Positions 8,561 through 16,904 of a DNA stretch of 64,000 bases are shown here, piece after piece. Under the pieces are notes generated by a model. It made no database searches. It had not been told where the DNA came from and saw only the letters and a program-made list of their open reading frames with translations. Source of the stretch: VXYL01 sp964348085 (GTDB taxonomy: Bacteria > Pseudomonadota > Gammaproteobacteria > Pseudomonadales > Azotimanducaceae); the NCBI GenBank assembly GCA_964348085.1, contig CAYGBI010000012.1, forward strand, positions 1 to 64,000. Direction: 5' to 3'. Each line of letters starts with the position of its first letter. Positions within the stretch are counted from its first letter, which is position 1. Position numbers and translations under genes: made by a program.

Positions 8561-9493
8561 CTATAGCTCGGTCAGCCGGATCGAACCGCCCGAAGTGCGC
8601 AACGCCAGCAGCGGGCCGCCGCCGTTGACGTCCCCGCGCAGGCTCTGCCTTTCCACCTCCGCCTGCTCCACCGGCAAGTCGGCGACGACGCGGCCTCCCG
8701 AAGTGCGCGCCGCCACTCGCACGCCAACGCCGGCGGCAAGGGCCACTTCGATGTTGCCGCCGGAAGTCCTGAGTTGGCTGTCCTCGGTCGGCTGCGCCAG
8801 CAAAGCGAGGCGAATGGAACCGCCGGAAGTTCGCGCTTGCACCGTGTTCGATGCGCCGGCGATACGAATAGAGCCGCCGGAAGTCTTGGCGTCGACCGCG
8901 CCTGCCGCTTGGCCGATACGCACCGAGCCGCCGGATGTGGTCGCTCGCACCGAGCCGTCGGCGTCGCCGATTTCGATAGTGCCGCCGGAGGTCTTGGCGC
9001 TTGCGGCGCCGCCGACGGCGCCCATACGGATCGAACCGCCCGAAGTGTGCGCATCCGCGGGACCGGCGATGTCGCCGAACGCGATTCGGCCGCCGGAGGT
9101 GCGGGCTTCGGCTCGCCCCGCCAAATCGCCGAGGGTGATCGATCCGCCGCGGGTGGTGAGATCGACATCGTGTTGTTTGGGGATGGTTAGGCTGAACTTG
9201 ATGCCGCGACAGCTTTCGCGGGCACTCCACATGTCGCAATCGCTCTTGGTGCGCGAACGAACAATGGTGGTGTTGTCTTCCAGTTCGTATTCCAAGTCGA
9301 CCTTATCGGCCCCTTCGACAACCAGCTCGAGTTTCTCGCCGGCCGCGCCGGTCGAGACTTCAATAGCGCCCCGGTCGGCGTCCACGAGCAGGCGCCCACC
9401 CAAGGCGACATCGAAAGTACGTCGCTCCGTGTTGTCGGCATGGACGCCAAGGGCTGCGAGAGCAAACGAGGCGAAAGGTACGGCGGCTTTCAT
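8561..9493 (-). CDS. Secreted DUF4097-type beta-solenoid protein with TSGG repeats
   Basis: The 310-residue product starts with a signal peptide (MKAAVPFASFALAALGVHA). Residues 20-115 are a non-repetitive cap with two Cys (DCDMW, ESCRG). From about residue 118 to the end, the chain is built of 18-residue units each carrying TSGGSIR or a variant: one TRGG and nine TSGG copies. Alternating Ser/Thr-Gly-Gly-x-Ile turns at regular spacing predict a right-handed beta-helix, as in DUF4097/DUF4098 proteins. Function is unknown; members are often envelope-associated or linked to adhesion. It ends about 80 bp from the convergent HAD gene and lies 9 nt downstream of the PhyH gene, so it may be the last gene of tesB-phyH-DUF4097. 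RBS GAGGAG precedes the start. Confidence 0.75.
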   Translation of the reverse strand: MKAAVPFASFALAALGVHADNTERRTFDVALGGRLLVDADRGAIEVSTGAAGEKLELVVEGADKVDLEYELEDNTTIVRSRTKSDCDMWSARESCRGIKFSLTIPKQHDVDLTTRGGSITLGDLAGRAEARTSGGRIAFGDIAGPADAHTSGGSIRMGAVGGAASAKTSGGTIEIGDADGSVRATTSGGSVRIGQAAGAVDAKTSGGSIRIAGASNTVQARTSGGSIRLALLAQPTEDSQLRTSGGNIEVALAAGVGVRVAARTSGGRVVADLPVEQAEVERQSLRGDVNGGGPLLALRTSGGSIRLTEL

Positions 9494-9502
9494 ATCAACT
9501 CC

Positions 9503-10501
9503 TCATTGGAAGGCCCAACCGCTCCAGATGTTGCCCGCGGTCGCTGGTACGTCCTCTCGGAAGTTGCGCGTATCCACCCACCACTGGTACTTCTCGCCCG
9601 GGCCATACTCGTCGTCGTCGAAATAACTGTAGCCCGCGCATTGGTAGTCGCAAGGCACCACCAAACGCACGGTCGGTTGGTCGCCTTCGGCGGAGTAGTT
9701 GACGCCGGCCGAGTGCAACGTTCGCGGATGCCAGAATATCACGTCACCGGCGTCGCCCGGGAACTCCACCGGCGTCGTATCGCGCAATATCGCATCGCGA
9801 GTCGAGCGAAACCCCTCGCCGCGCGCCGGCGCGATCCTGCCGCCATGGACCGTGTCCCAGTGCGGGTGCAAGCGCAGGTGCGAACCGGGCCAAAGGGTGA
9901 AGCCGCCGCCCCGCGCCTCGACCGGATGCACCAGCACCATGGCCGACAACTGCGCCGCCATGTAGTCCGCATGCGGTCCCAAGCGGCCAACCGAGTCCAC
10001 CGGCTTCGGGAACACGGCATAGATGCCGCGCACCCGCTTCGACGGCTTGATCGGCGCCCCCAAGAACGCCCTTGCGACGGCGTGCATGTGCGGATGGTTG
10101 GCGATCCGCTCGACGAGGAAGGGTTCCGTGCCGATGCCGCGTGGCCCGGGCGAGCGCATCTTCCAACTGCCTTGCGCGAAGCGTCCAACTCGTTGTACGT
10201 CCGAGTCCGTCCACTTCTCGTGCGCATCCTGCCATGTGGCGGGCTGGTCGCGGCGCATGACGCCCCGTGGGACATGGCGCCACAGATGGTCGATCACGTG
10301 GGCGAAAGCCGCCTCGTCGTCGATCAACCCGCGCTTGACGATGAATCCGTGCCGCTTGAAGTGCGCAACCTCGCCGGCCGAGAGCGACGCGCCCGGCGTT
10401 GCGCAATCCGGGTCTCGAAACGGCACCGGCTGGCGAACGACGATGTCCTCGGCCGCCGGCTGGCCGGACAGGTGACCTACGTTGTAGTCGGTGTAGCCCA
10501 T
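9503..10501 (-). CDS. Phytanoyl-CoA dioxygenase family protein
   Basis: A 332-residue Fe(II)/2-oxoglutarate-dependent oxygenase of the PhyH superfamily. The N-terminal part includes FKRHGFIVKRGLIDDEAAF, the typical start of the fold. The iron-binding His-x-Asp is in LGPHADYMAAQLSAM and the distal His in FWHPRTLHSAGVNYS. A Trp-rich C-terminus (GEKYQWWVDTRN) follows. PhyH proteins hydroxylate acyl-CoAs or small molecules; the substrate is not inferable. Its start overlaps the end of tesB by 25 nt, which argues for cotranscription with an acyl-CoA thioesterase. Confidence 0.85.
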   Translation of the reverse strand: MGYTDYNVGHLSGQPAAEDIVVRQPVPFRDPDCATPGASLSAGEVAHFKRHGFIVKRGLIDDEAAFAHVIDHLWRHVPRGVMRRDQPATWQDAHEKWTDSDVQRVGRFAQGSWKMRSPGPRGIGTEPFLVERIANHPHMHAVARAFLGAPIKPSKRVRGIYAVFPKPVDSVGRLGPHADYMAAQLSAMVLVHPVEARGGGFTLWPGSHLRLHPHWDTVHGGRIAPARGEGFRSTRDAILRDTTPVEFPGDAGDVIFWHPRTLHSAGVNYSAEGDQPTVRLVVPCDYQCAGYSYFDDDEYGPGEKYQWWVDTRNFREDVPATAGNIWSGWAFQ

Positions 10502-11322
10502 CGCATCAGTCCTTCTTGCAGGCAGGTGGCGACGAGTTCGCCCTCTCGATTATAGAACCGACCGCTGGCGAGGCCGCTCTCGCCGCCGGTCGCCTCCACG
10601 GTCTGCGCGAACAGCAGCCACTCGTCGGCGCGTGCCGGGCGGTGAAACCACATGGCGTGATCCAAACTCGTGCCGTCGACCCCGGTATCTTGCCAGCGCT
10701 TGCCTAACGGCAGGAGAACGTGATCGATGAGCGTGCTGTCGGAGAGGTAGGCGAGTCCCGCGTGGTGGAGGGCCGGCGACTCGGGCAACGTTTCTCGAAT
10801 GCGCATCCACATGAGTTGGGTCTGCGTCACGGCGACCCCGCGTGGGGCCGTTGGTGGATTGATGTAGCGGATGTCCATCGGCCGAGCGGCGCCGTACCAG
10901 ACCTCCTTCCCCGTTTGCGCCAACGTGAATTCGTCGTAGGTATAGACGACTTCCTCGGGGGGCGGTACTTCCGGCATGGCGAAGGCGGCGTATTCCGGCG
11001 GTCCGTGCGGCACTTGGAACGAGGCCAGCAAGCGAAAACGCTCCTTGCCACGCTGTTCGGCGACTACTTGACGAGAGGAGAACGCCCGCCCGTCGCGAAC
11101 TTCCTCGACGCGCAACAACAACGGCAAGTCGACATCGCCCGGCCGCAGGAAGTAGGCGTGCAGCGAATGCACATCCCGCCCGGCGGGCAATGTCGCCTGC
11201 GCCGCCGCCAAGCTCTGCGCCAAAAACTGCCCACCGAACATGCGCTCGCCCTTGTCCGGCGACGGTGGCGCGGTGAACGTGTCGTCACCGTTCCGGTCGA
11301 GGTCGAGAAGGCGCGCGAACAT
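10477..11322 (-). CDS. tesB: Acyl-CoA thioesterase II (TesB family)
   Basis: A 281-residue double-hotdog thioesterase, close to E. coli TesB in length. The N-terminal hotdog carries FGGQFLAQSLAAAQ and the conserved LHAYFLRPGD. The C-terminal hotdog has LAYLSDSTLID and the catalytic region VDGTSLDHAMWFHRP, then LASGRFYNREGELVAT. It hydrolyses medium- and long-chain acyl-CoAs in the cytosol. First gene of the minus-strand run tesB-phyH-DUF4097. The 198-bp region between it and the divergent gene at 11521 should hold its promoter. Confidence 0.92.
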   Translation of the reverse strand: MFARLLDLDRNGDDTFTAPPSPDKGERMFGGQFLAQSLAAAQATLPAGRDVHSLHAYFLRPGDVDLPLLLRVEEVRDGRAFSSRQVVAEQRGKERFRLLASFQVPHGPPEYAAFAMPEVPPPEEVVYTYDEFTLAQTGKEVWYGAARPMDIRYINPPTAPRGVAVTQTQLMWMRIRETLPESPALHHAGLAYLSDSTLIDHVLLPLGKRWQDTGVDGTSLDHAMWFHRPARADEWLLFAQTVEATGGESGLASGRFYNREGELVATCLQEGLMRWATPTTT

Positions 11323-11520
11323 CGACGCAGTTTGCGTAAGGGTGGTGTTTTGCGCAAGTCACGGGATTAAGGTTGTGCCCATTTGTTGTGGATCGCCTGT
11401 TGACAGACCGTTAAAACTGTACACAATTACAGTATTCGAGCGGTGTCGCAGGCGCTAGCCGCTTCGCCGTAGAAACCGCGAACTTCGCGATTCTTCAGAC
11501 TAGGTAAAGGAGTTAAAAAC

Positions 11521-12030
11521 ATGAATGCCAACGTCTGTTCCCCTGCCCCCACCGACCAATCCATGGTCGACGACCTCATCGAAAGCCACCGCGCCATGGC
11601 TAGGCAGACCTGCCGTTTTCTCATTCAACTGCGGGAGTTCGACCTGCATCGCGCCTACAAGCACGGCACGCGCCATCTGGGCCATGTCGAGGGAGGTGGG
11701 GACGCAGGCGCCTCAGCCGAGACGGACAGTGCCTCGCAGGTTTGGGGTGCCGCCAGTTGCACGGAGTGGCTTGCGAAAGCGTGCGGCATGGATGAGGACG
11801 TCGCCCGGGAGAAACTGGCGGTCGCTTACTCGCTGGCGAACTTGCCGCGGATTGAGGAGGCCTTTGAGGCGGGGTCCCTTAGCTATTCGAAAGTCCGTGC
11901 GCTGGTGCGCGTAGCGACCACCGAGAACGAAGGTTCCATGCTCGATTTCGCCCGCGTCATGACGGATGCGCAAGTGGCGACTTACTGCGAAAGGCTTGCC
12001 GCCCGTGAGCGCAGGCGATCAAGCGAGTAG
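11521..12030 (+). pseudogene. DUF222 (13E12-type HNH protein) N-terminal fragment
   Basis: The 169-residue product matches only the N-terminal DUF222 part of the HNH endonuclease/13E12 repeat family: CTEWLAKACGMDEDVAREKLAVAYSLANLPRIEEAFEAGSLSYSKVRALVRVATTENE and FARVMTDAQVATYCERL (listed here as consecutive blocks). Full family members run to about 400 residues and end in an HNH nuclease domain, which is missing. The frame stops after AARERRRSSE and the next gene starts 86 nt later, so the 3' half appears deleted. The 5' end is intact, with a strong AAAGGAG site 8 nt before the ATG. DUF222 genes are commonly multicopy and mobile. Confidence 0.7.
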
Positions 12031-12116
12031 CGGTGGCGAGTGGTGAGCGGCGAGTAAGCAGTCGGGTTGTTGGCAACGGCGTATACTGGCTGAACCGGGT
12101 TGGGAGGAAACGCCAA

Positions 12117-12467
12117 ATGGCTCGCATCGTCCTTTATCACAATCCAGCGTGCAGCAAGTCGCGGGGTGCGCTTGCGCTCCTCAAGGAGCGGGATGTCGAG
12201 TTCGAAGTCGTCGAATACCTGAAAAACCCGCTCGACGAAGCAGCGCTCGCCGCCGTTCTCGGCCTGATCGAAGACGCCCCCGAGGAACTCGTGCGCAAGG
12301 ATGGCAACTTCCGGGAACTCGGCCTCGCAGCGAAGGACTTCACCACGCCCGAGGCGGTCGCTAGGCTGCTTGCGCAGCACCCGAAGTTGATGCAGCGGCC
12401 CGTCGTAGTGCGTGGCGAACGGGCAGTCATCGCACGGCCGCCGGAAAGAGTCGAAGAGTTGCTCTGA
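12117..12467 (+). CDS. arsC: ArsC/Spx-family thioredoxin-like reductase (arsenate reductase-like)
   Basis: The 116-residue protein starts IVLYHNPACSKSRGALALLK, with the single catalytic Cys12 of glutaredoxin-coupled ArsC, followed by VEYLKNPLDEAAL and LVRKDGNFRELGL. The conserved cis-Pro block is RPVVVRGERAVIARPPERV, with Arg residues that bind arsenate in ArsC. It most likely reduces arsenate to arsenite with glutathione/glutaredoxin. No arsR, arsB or acr3 is nearby, so the gene may serve general stress or another oxidised-thiol role like YffB. A stray upstream reading from 12033 lies in non-coding sequence; the ATG at 12117 was preferred. Confidence 0.85.
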   Translation: MARIVLYHNPACSKSRGALALLKERDVEFEVVEYLKNPLDEAALAAVLGLIEDAPEELVRKDGNFRELGLAAKDFTTPEAVARLLAQHPKLMQRPVVVRGERAVIARPPERVEELL

Positions 12468-12588
12468 CTGCTGGTCGGAACTTAGGCGACGGGAAGCACG
12501 GCGCCTGCGCTGTAGGAGTCGCGTAAGCGAAAAGTCGCTATCGCCGTCCCTTCGGCTGATCGATTGAGAATAATGTCGGGGCGACATC

Positions 12589-14154
12589 GTGAAGCTCGAC
12601 CGAGTTGTTGCCGCATCGTCGACGGTCGCCGGCACGCGCAGCCGCAAAGCCAAACGAGATGCGCTGGCGGAATGTCTAGTGGGCTTGGGCCCCGAGGATG
12701 CCGTGGTGGGCGTGTGTTACCTCTCCGGCGCGTTGCCGCAAGGCCGCATCGGGGTGGGCCCGGGGCTGTTGCGGGCCTGCGAGAGCGTGCCCGTCGCGGA
12801 TTCGTCAACCCTTGAGCTTCGCGACGTCGATCAAGCGGTTCGCGCCTTTGTCGCCGCCAAGGGCAAGGGGGCGGTGGCTGTTCGGCGCGAGTGTCTGAGG
12901 TCGCTGTTTCGCCGGGCGAGCGCGGCGGAACGCGACTTCCTGATCCGACTGTTCGTTGGCGAACTGCGTCAGGGCGCCCTCCAAGGCGTGATGGTGGAGG
13001 CCATCGCCAAAGCGTGGAGCGTGGCGCCGAGCGAGGTGCGACGCGCCCATATGCTCTGTGGCGACATCGCCGAAGTTTCGGGAGTGGCGGCCGCCGCAGG
13101 GGAGAGCGGCTTGCGACGCATCCGCTTGCGGTTGGGCAGGCCGATCCAATCCATGTTGGCAAAGACCGCGGAGAACCTCGACGACGCCTTCGGCAGCTTC
13201 GCCACGGACGGCGGGGCCACGGATGCAGGGGAAGGCGCGCCCGTGGTGGTGTTCGACGTGAAAATGGACGGTGCCCGGGTTCAGGTGCATAAAGAGGGCA
13301 ACGATGTGGCCGTCTTTTCCCGGCGGCTGAACGATGTGTCCGCTAGCGTGCCGGAGGTAGTCGAAGCGGTGCGCCGGCTGCCGGTGCACAGACTGCTGCT
13401 CGACGGCGAAGCCACCGCGATTGCCAAAGACGGGCGGCCGCTGCCCTTCCAAGTGACGATGCGGCGTTTCGGGAGGCGCTTGGATGTGGCGGCCATGCGC
13501 GCCGAACTGCCGCTTACGGTCTATTTCTTCGATTGTCTTCATGCCGACGGCGCCGACCTGTTGGAGCAGCCCTGCACCGAGCGGTTGCGACAGCTCGATC
13601 TCGCCGTCCCGCCGGAAGAGCGTATGCCGCGTTGTGTCACCGCCCTCGCCCGGGAGGCGAGCGGCTTCTTAGATGAAGCGATGCGAAGCGGTCACGAAGG
13701 GGTCATGGCCAAGCATCCCGCGTCCGTTTACGAGGCCGGTACGCGGGGCGGCTCTTGGCTCAAGATCAAACACAGTCACACGCTGGACCTAGTGGTGCTC
13801 GCCGCCGAGTGGGGGAGCGGGCGGCGTCGGGGGTTTCTCTCCAACTTACACTTGGGCGCGTGGGATCCGGCAACCGGTGGTTTCGCCATGCTCGGCAAGA
13901 CCTTCAAAGGGCTCACCGATGCGCTGCTCAAGTGGCAGACGCGCGCGCTCTTGGACCTCGAGACAGGGCGCGCCGGCCACGTGGTCTACGTCGAACCCAA
14001 GCTGGTGGTCGAGATCGCCTTCAACGACGTGCAGATCAGTTCGCAGTACCCGAGCGGCGTGGCGTTGAGATTCGCCCGCGTCAAGCGCTATCGCGAGGAC
14101 AAGGAAGCGACACAGGCGGACACGATCGACGCCGTGCGAGCGTTGCTGCCGTGA
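12589..14154 (+). CDS. lig: ATP-dependent DNA ligase (archaeal/actinobacterial LigB type)
   Basis: A 521-residue ligase with three domains. The N-terminal DNA-binding domain spans about residues 1-200 (LIRLFVGELRQGALQGVM is the conserved helix). The adenylation domain follows, with motif I in VVFDVKMDGARVQVHK (Lys225 takes the AMP), motif III in YFFDCLHADG, and motif IV in GHEGVMAKHP. Motif V is WLKIKHSHTLDLVVLAAEWG. The OB-fold ends the chain. It seals nicks using ATP. Most Gammaproteobacteria rely on NAD+-dependent LigA and, if anything, small periplasmic or LigD ligases, so this larger type is notable. GTG start. The following truA begins 7 nt later, so it may be cotranscribed with the truA-trp cluster. 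Confidence 0.93.
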   Translation: MKLDRVVAASSTVAGTRSRKAKRDALAECLVGLGPEDAVVGVCYLSGALPQGRIGVGPGLLRACESVPVADSSTLELRDVDQAVRAFVAAKGKGAVAVRRECLRSLFRRASAAERDFLIRLFVGELRQGALQGVMVEAIAKAWSVAPSEVRRAHMLCGDIAEVSGVAAAAGESGLRRIRLRLGRPIQSMLAKTAENLDDAFGSFATDGGATDAGEGAPVVVFDVKMDGARVQVHKEGNDVAVFSRRLNDVSASVPEVVEAVRRLPVHRLLLDGEATAIAKDGRPLPFQVTMRRFGRRLDVAAMRAELPLTVYFFDCLHADGADLLEQPCTERLRQLDLAVPPEERMPRCVTALAREASGFLDEAMRSGHEGVMAKHPASVYEAGTRGGSWLKIKHSHTLDLVVLAAEWGSGRRRGFLSNLHLGAWDPATGGFAMLGKTFKGLTDALLKWQTRALLDLETGRAGHVVYVEPKLVVEIAFNDVQISSQYPSGVALRFARVKRYREDKEATQADTIDAVRALLP

Positions 14155-14161
14155 CGGCGCC

Positions 14162-14977
14162 GTGACCGGTGGCGCTTCGGTAGTGCTCGGCGTCGAATAC
14201 GACGGCAGCGCATTCCACGGTTTTCAGCGTCAGCGGGACGTGCGCAGCGTGCAAGAGGATTTGGAGACCGCGATCTCCCGCGTCGCCGACGAGCCGGTGC
14301 GCATCGTCGCCGCCGGACGCACGGATGCCGGCGTGCATGCCACGCAACAGGTGGTGAGTTTCGTTACGGACGCCCGCCGGTCGCCGGAATCTTGGCGACG
14401 CGGCGTGTCGAGTTTGACTAGGGATGCGCTCGGCGTCGTCTGGGCCAAGACGCTGGATGCTCCCTTCCATGCCCGTTTCGATGCGCTGTGGCGACACTAC
14501 GTATACATTTTCAGCGACGCGCCGGTGCGACCCATCATCCATCGCCACTTGCTCGCTTGGTCGCACGCGCCGGCGGCAAGGGGGAGCGGCGCCTTGCTGG
14601 ACGCGCCGCGCATGCACCACGCCGCGCAGTGCCTCGTCGGCGAGCACGACTTCTCGTCGTTCCGCGCCGCGGCTTGTCAGTCCAAGTCGCCGTGCCGACG
14701 TATCGATTCCATCTCGGTCAAGCGCGTGCATGGCTACGTGGCAATCGAAGTGATCGCCAACGCGTTCCTGCTGCACATGGTGCGCAATGTCGCCGGGGCG
14801 TTGCGCGCGGTGGGCCTCGGCGAGTCGAGCTTGGACGCGCTGCGGGAACTGTTGCGCCGTCGCGACCGCACGTTGGCGCCGCCGACCGCGCCCGCACACG
14901 GCTTGTATCTTGTCGGCGTGGGTTACCCGGGCTGGCGGCTCCCGCCGCGACCGCCGCCGCTCTTGGCCTGCGGCTAG
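14162..14977 (+). CDS. truA: tRNA pseudouridine(38-40) synthase TruA
   Basis: A 271-residue cytosolic enzyme that isomerises U38-U40 in the tRNA anticodon stem-loop. The start is LGVEYDGSAFHGFQRQ. The catalytic Asp55 lies in AAGRTDAGVHATQQVVSF. Further family blocks are VWAKTLDAPFHARFDALWRHY and LVGEHDFSSFRAA, and the C-terminal FLLHMVRNVAGALRAVGLGE. The gene precedes trpF, as in Pseudomonas and relatives. The length is normal, and the GTG start sits 7 nt after the ligase stop. Confidence 0.95.
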   Translation: MTGGASVVLGVEYDGSAFHGFQRQRDVRSVQEDLETAISRVADEPVRIVAAGRTDAGVHATQQVVSFVTDARRSPESWRRGVSSLTRDALGVVWAKTLDAPFHARFDALWRHYVYIFSDAPVRPIIHRHLLAWSHAPAARGSGALLDAPRMHHAAQCLVGEHDFSSFRAAACQSKSPCRRIDSISVKRVHGYVAIEVIANAFLLHMVRNVAGALRAVGLGESSLDALRELLRRRDRTLAPPTAPAHGLYLVGVGYPGWRLPPRPPPLLACG

Positions 14978-15062
14978 GAGCCAGTTGAACTTCACAGCTT
15001 TTGCCGCCAAGTCCAACGGACTGGTACGATGCGCGGCTTTCTCGTTCTCGTGGCGTCGGCAG

Positions 15063-15695
15063 ATGGCGAAATCGCGCACGCGCGTACGCGTAAAGATCTG
15101 CGGGGTAACGACGACCGCGGATGCTCTTCTCGCAGCTAACGCCGGCGCGGATGCGGTCGGCTTGAACTTCCATCCGCCGAGCCCGCGTGCCGTTGACGTG
15201 GCGACCGCGGGCGAGATCGCGGCGGCTTTGCCGCCGTTCGTGGCGACCGTCGGGTTGTTTGTCGATGCCGCGCCGGAAGCCGTCTCGGCGACGCTGAAGG
15301 AGGTACGGTTGGACAGCCTGCAATTTCACGGCGACGAGTCCCCCGCCTTCTGCCGCAGCTTTGGTGTTCCTTATATAAAGGCGGCAGGCATGTGCGAAGG
15401 CTTCGACTTCGACGTCTTTTCGCACCGCTACTCGGATGCCTGCGCCTTGCTGCTCGATGCTTACTCGCCAGACTTGAAAGGTGGCACCGGACGGACGTTC
15501 GACTGGGGCACATGGCCGCGTAGCGAACGCCCGCTCGTGCTCGCCGGTGGTCTCCACGCCGACAACGTGGCAGCGGCGATCGCCACGACCCGCCCCTATG
15601 CGGTGGACGTGGCAAGCGGTGTCGAGGGCGCCACGAAGGGGCGCAAGGACGTGCGCCGAGTAACGCGTTTCTTGGCGGCGGTGGCCAATGCCTGA
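15063..15695 (+). CDS. trpF: Phosphoribosylanthranilate isomerase
   Basis: A 210-residue TIM-barrel enzyme of tryptophan synthesis that rearranges N-(5-phosphoribosyl)anthranilate to CdRP. RVKICGVTTTADALLAANAGAD contains the catalytic Cys, VGLNFHPPSPRAV follows, and the catalytic Asp is in LLLDAYSPDLKGGTGRTFDW. The phosphate-binding loops are LAGGLHADNV and AVDVASGVEGATKGRKD. The frame is open further upstream inside truA; the ATG at 15063 gives the normal N-terminus. It overlaps trpB by 8 nt. Confidence 0.95.
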   Translation: MAKSRTRVRVKICGVTTTADALLAANAGADAVGLNFHPPSPRAVDVATAGEIAAALPPFVATVGLFVDAAPEAVSATLKEVRLDSLQFHGDESPAFCRSFGVPYIKAAGMCEGFDFDVFSHRYSDACALLLDAYSPDLKGGTGRTFDWGTWPRSERPLVLAGGLHADNVAAAIATTRPYAVDVASGVEGATKGRKDVRRVTRFLAAVANA

Positions 15696-16902
15696 ACGCA
15701 ATCGCGAACGCTACCGAGCGCCGACGGCGGAGGGCCGATTCGGCGATTACGGCGGCCGTTTCGTGGCCGAAACGCTGATGCATGCGCTGGCCGAGTTGAC
15801 GGGGCTCTATCAGACCGTGTCCGCGGACGAGGGATTTCAAGCTGCGCTTAAAGTCGAACTGGAACGCTATGTCGGCCGGCCCACGCCGCTGTACTGTGCC
15901 GAACGGCTTACGGCGCACGCCGGCGGCGCACGCATCTACTTGAAACGGGAGGACTTGAGCCACACGGGTGCGCACAAGATCAACAACACCGTCGGTCAAG
16001 CGATGTTGGCGAAGCGCATGGGCAAGACGCGGGTGATCGCGGAGACCGGCGCCGGCCAGCATGGTGTGGCCACCGCTACCGTGGCGGCGCGCTTGGGGCT
16101 TGCGTGTCGCGTCTACATGGGCGCGCTGGACATCGAGCGTCAGAGTGTGAACGTCTACCGCATGAAGCTCTTGGGTGCCGAGGTGGTCGCCGTCGAGTCC
16201 GGTTCCTGCACGCTCAAGGACGCCATGAACGAGGCCATGCGCGACTGGGTGACCAACGTCGATACCACGCACTACATCATCGGCAGCGTCGCCGGGCCGC
16301 ATCCGTACCCCATGCTGGTGCGCGACTTCCAAGCCGTCATCGGCGTCGAGACGAAGGCGCAGTGCTTGGCCGCCGAGGGCCGTCTGCCGGACCTCTTGGT
16401 GGCTTGCGTCGGCGGCGGCTCCAACGCCATGGGCTTGTTCTATCCCTTCGTGGACGACGACGGTGTGGACATGGTGGGGGTGGAGGCGGCCGGCGACGGT
16501 TTGGCGACTGGCCGCCACGCCGCACCGCTTGCCGCTGGCACGCCCGGGGTGTTGCACGGCAGCCGCACCTACATCATGGACGACGACGACGGGCAGATCG
16601 TGGCTACCCACTCCATCTCCGCCGGCCTCGACTACCCCGGGGTCGGTCCCGAACACGCGCATTGGAAGGACATCGGCCGCGCCAAATACACGAGCGTCAC
16701 CGACACCGAAGCGCTGGCCGCGTTCCGTCTGCTTACCCGCGCCGAGGGCATCATGCCGGCGCTGGAGTCGAGCCACGCCGTGGCTTGGGCGCTTGAGGAG
16801 GCAGCCCGACGTCCACCGAGCGACGTGATCGTGGTCAACTTGTCGGGGCGGGGCGACAAGGACATCCACACCGTTGCCGGCATCGACGGCATAGAGGTGT
16901 AA
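15688..16902 (+). CDS. trpB: Tryptophan synthase beta chain
   Basis: A 404-residue PLP enzyme that joins indole and serine. RFGDYGGRFVAETLMHAL opens the fold. The PLP Lys is Lys97 in SHTGAHKINNT, the catalytic Glu lies in AETGAGQHGVATAT, and the PLP phosphate site is the Gly-rich CVGGGSNAMG. ISAGLDYPGVGPEHAHWKD is the conserved late segment. It works as the alpha2-beta2 complex with TrpA, encoded 2 nt downstream. The start overlaps trpF. Confidence 0.97.
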   Translation: MPERNRERYRAPTAEGRFGDYGGRFVAETLMHALAELTGLYQTVSADEGFQAALKVELERYVGRPTPLYCAERLTAHAGGARIYLKREDLSHTGAHKINNTVGQAMLAKRMGKTRVIAETGAGQHGVATATVAARLGLACRVYMGALDIERQSVNVYRMKLLGAEVVAVESGSCTLKDAMNEAMRDWVTNVDTTHYIIGSVAGPHPYPMLVRDFQAVIGVETKAQCLAAEGRLPDLLVACVGGGSNAMGLFYPFVDDDGVDMVGVEAAGDGLATGRHAAPLAAGTPGVLHGSRTYIMDDDDGQIVATHSISAGLDYPGVGPEHAHWKDIGRAKYTSVTDTEALAAFRLLTRAEGIMPALESSHAVAWALEEAARRPPSDVIVVNLSGRGDKDIHTVAGIDGIEV

Positions 16903-16904
16903 AC

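Noticed and set aside
8561..9493. CRISPR-like direct repeats
   Set aside because: The repeats are coding, 54 bp apart without unique spacers, and produce a regular protein solenoid.
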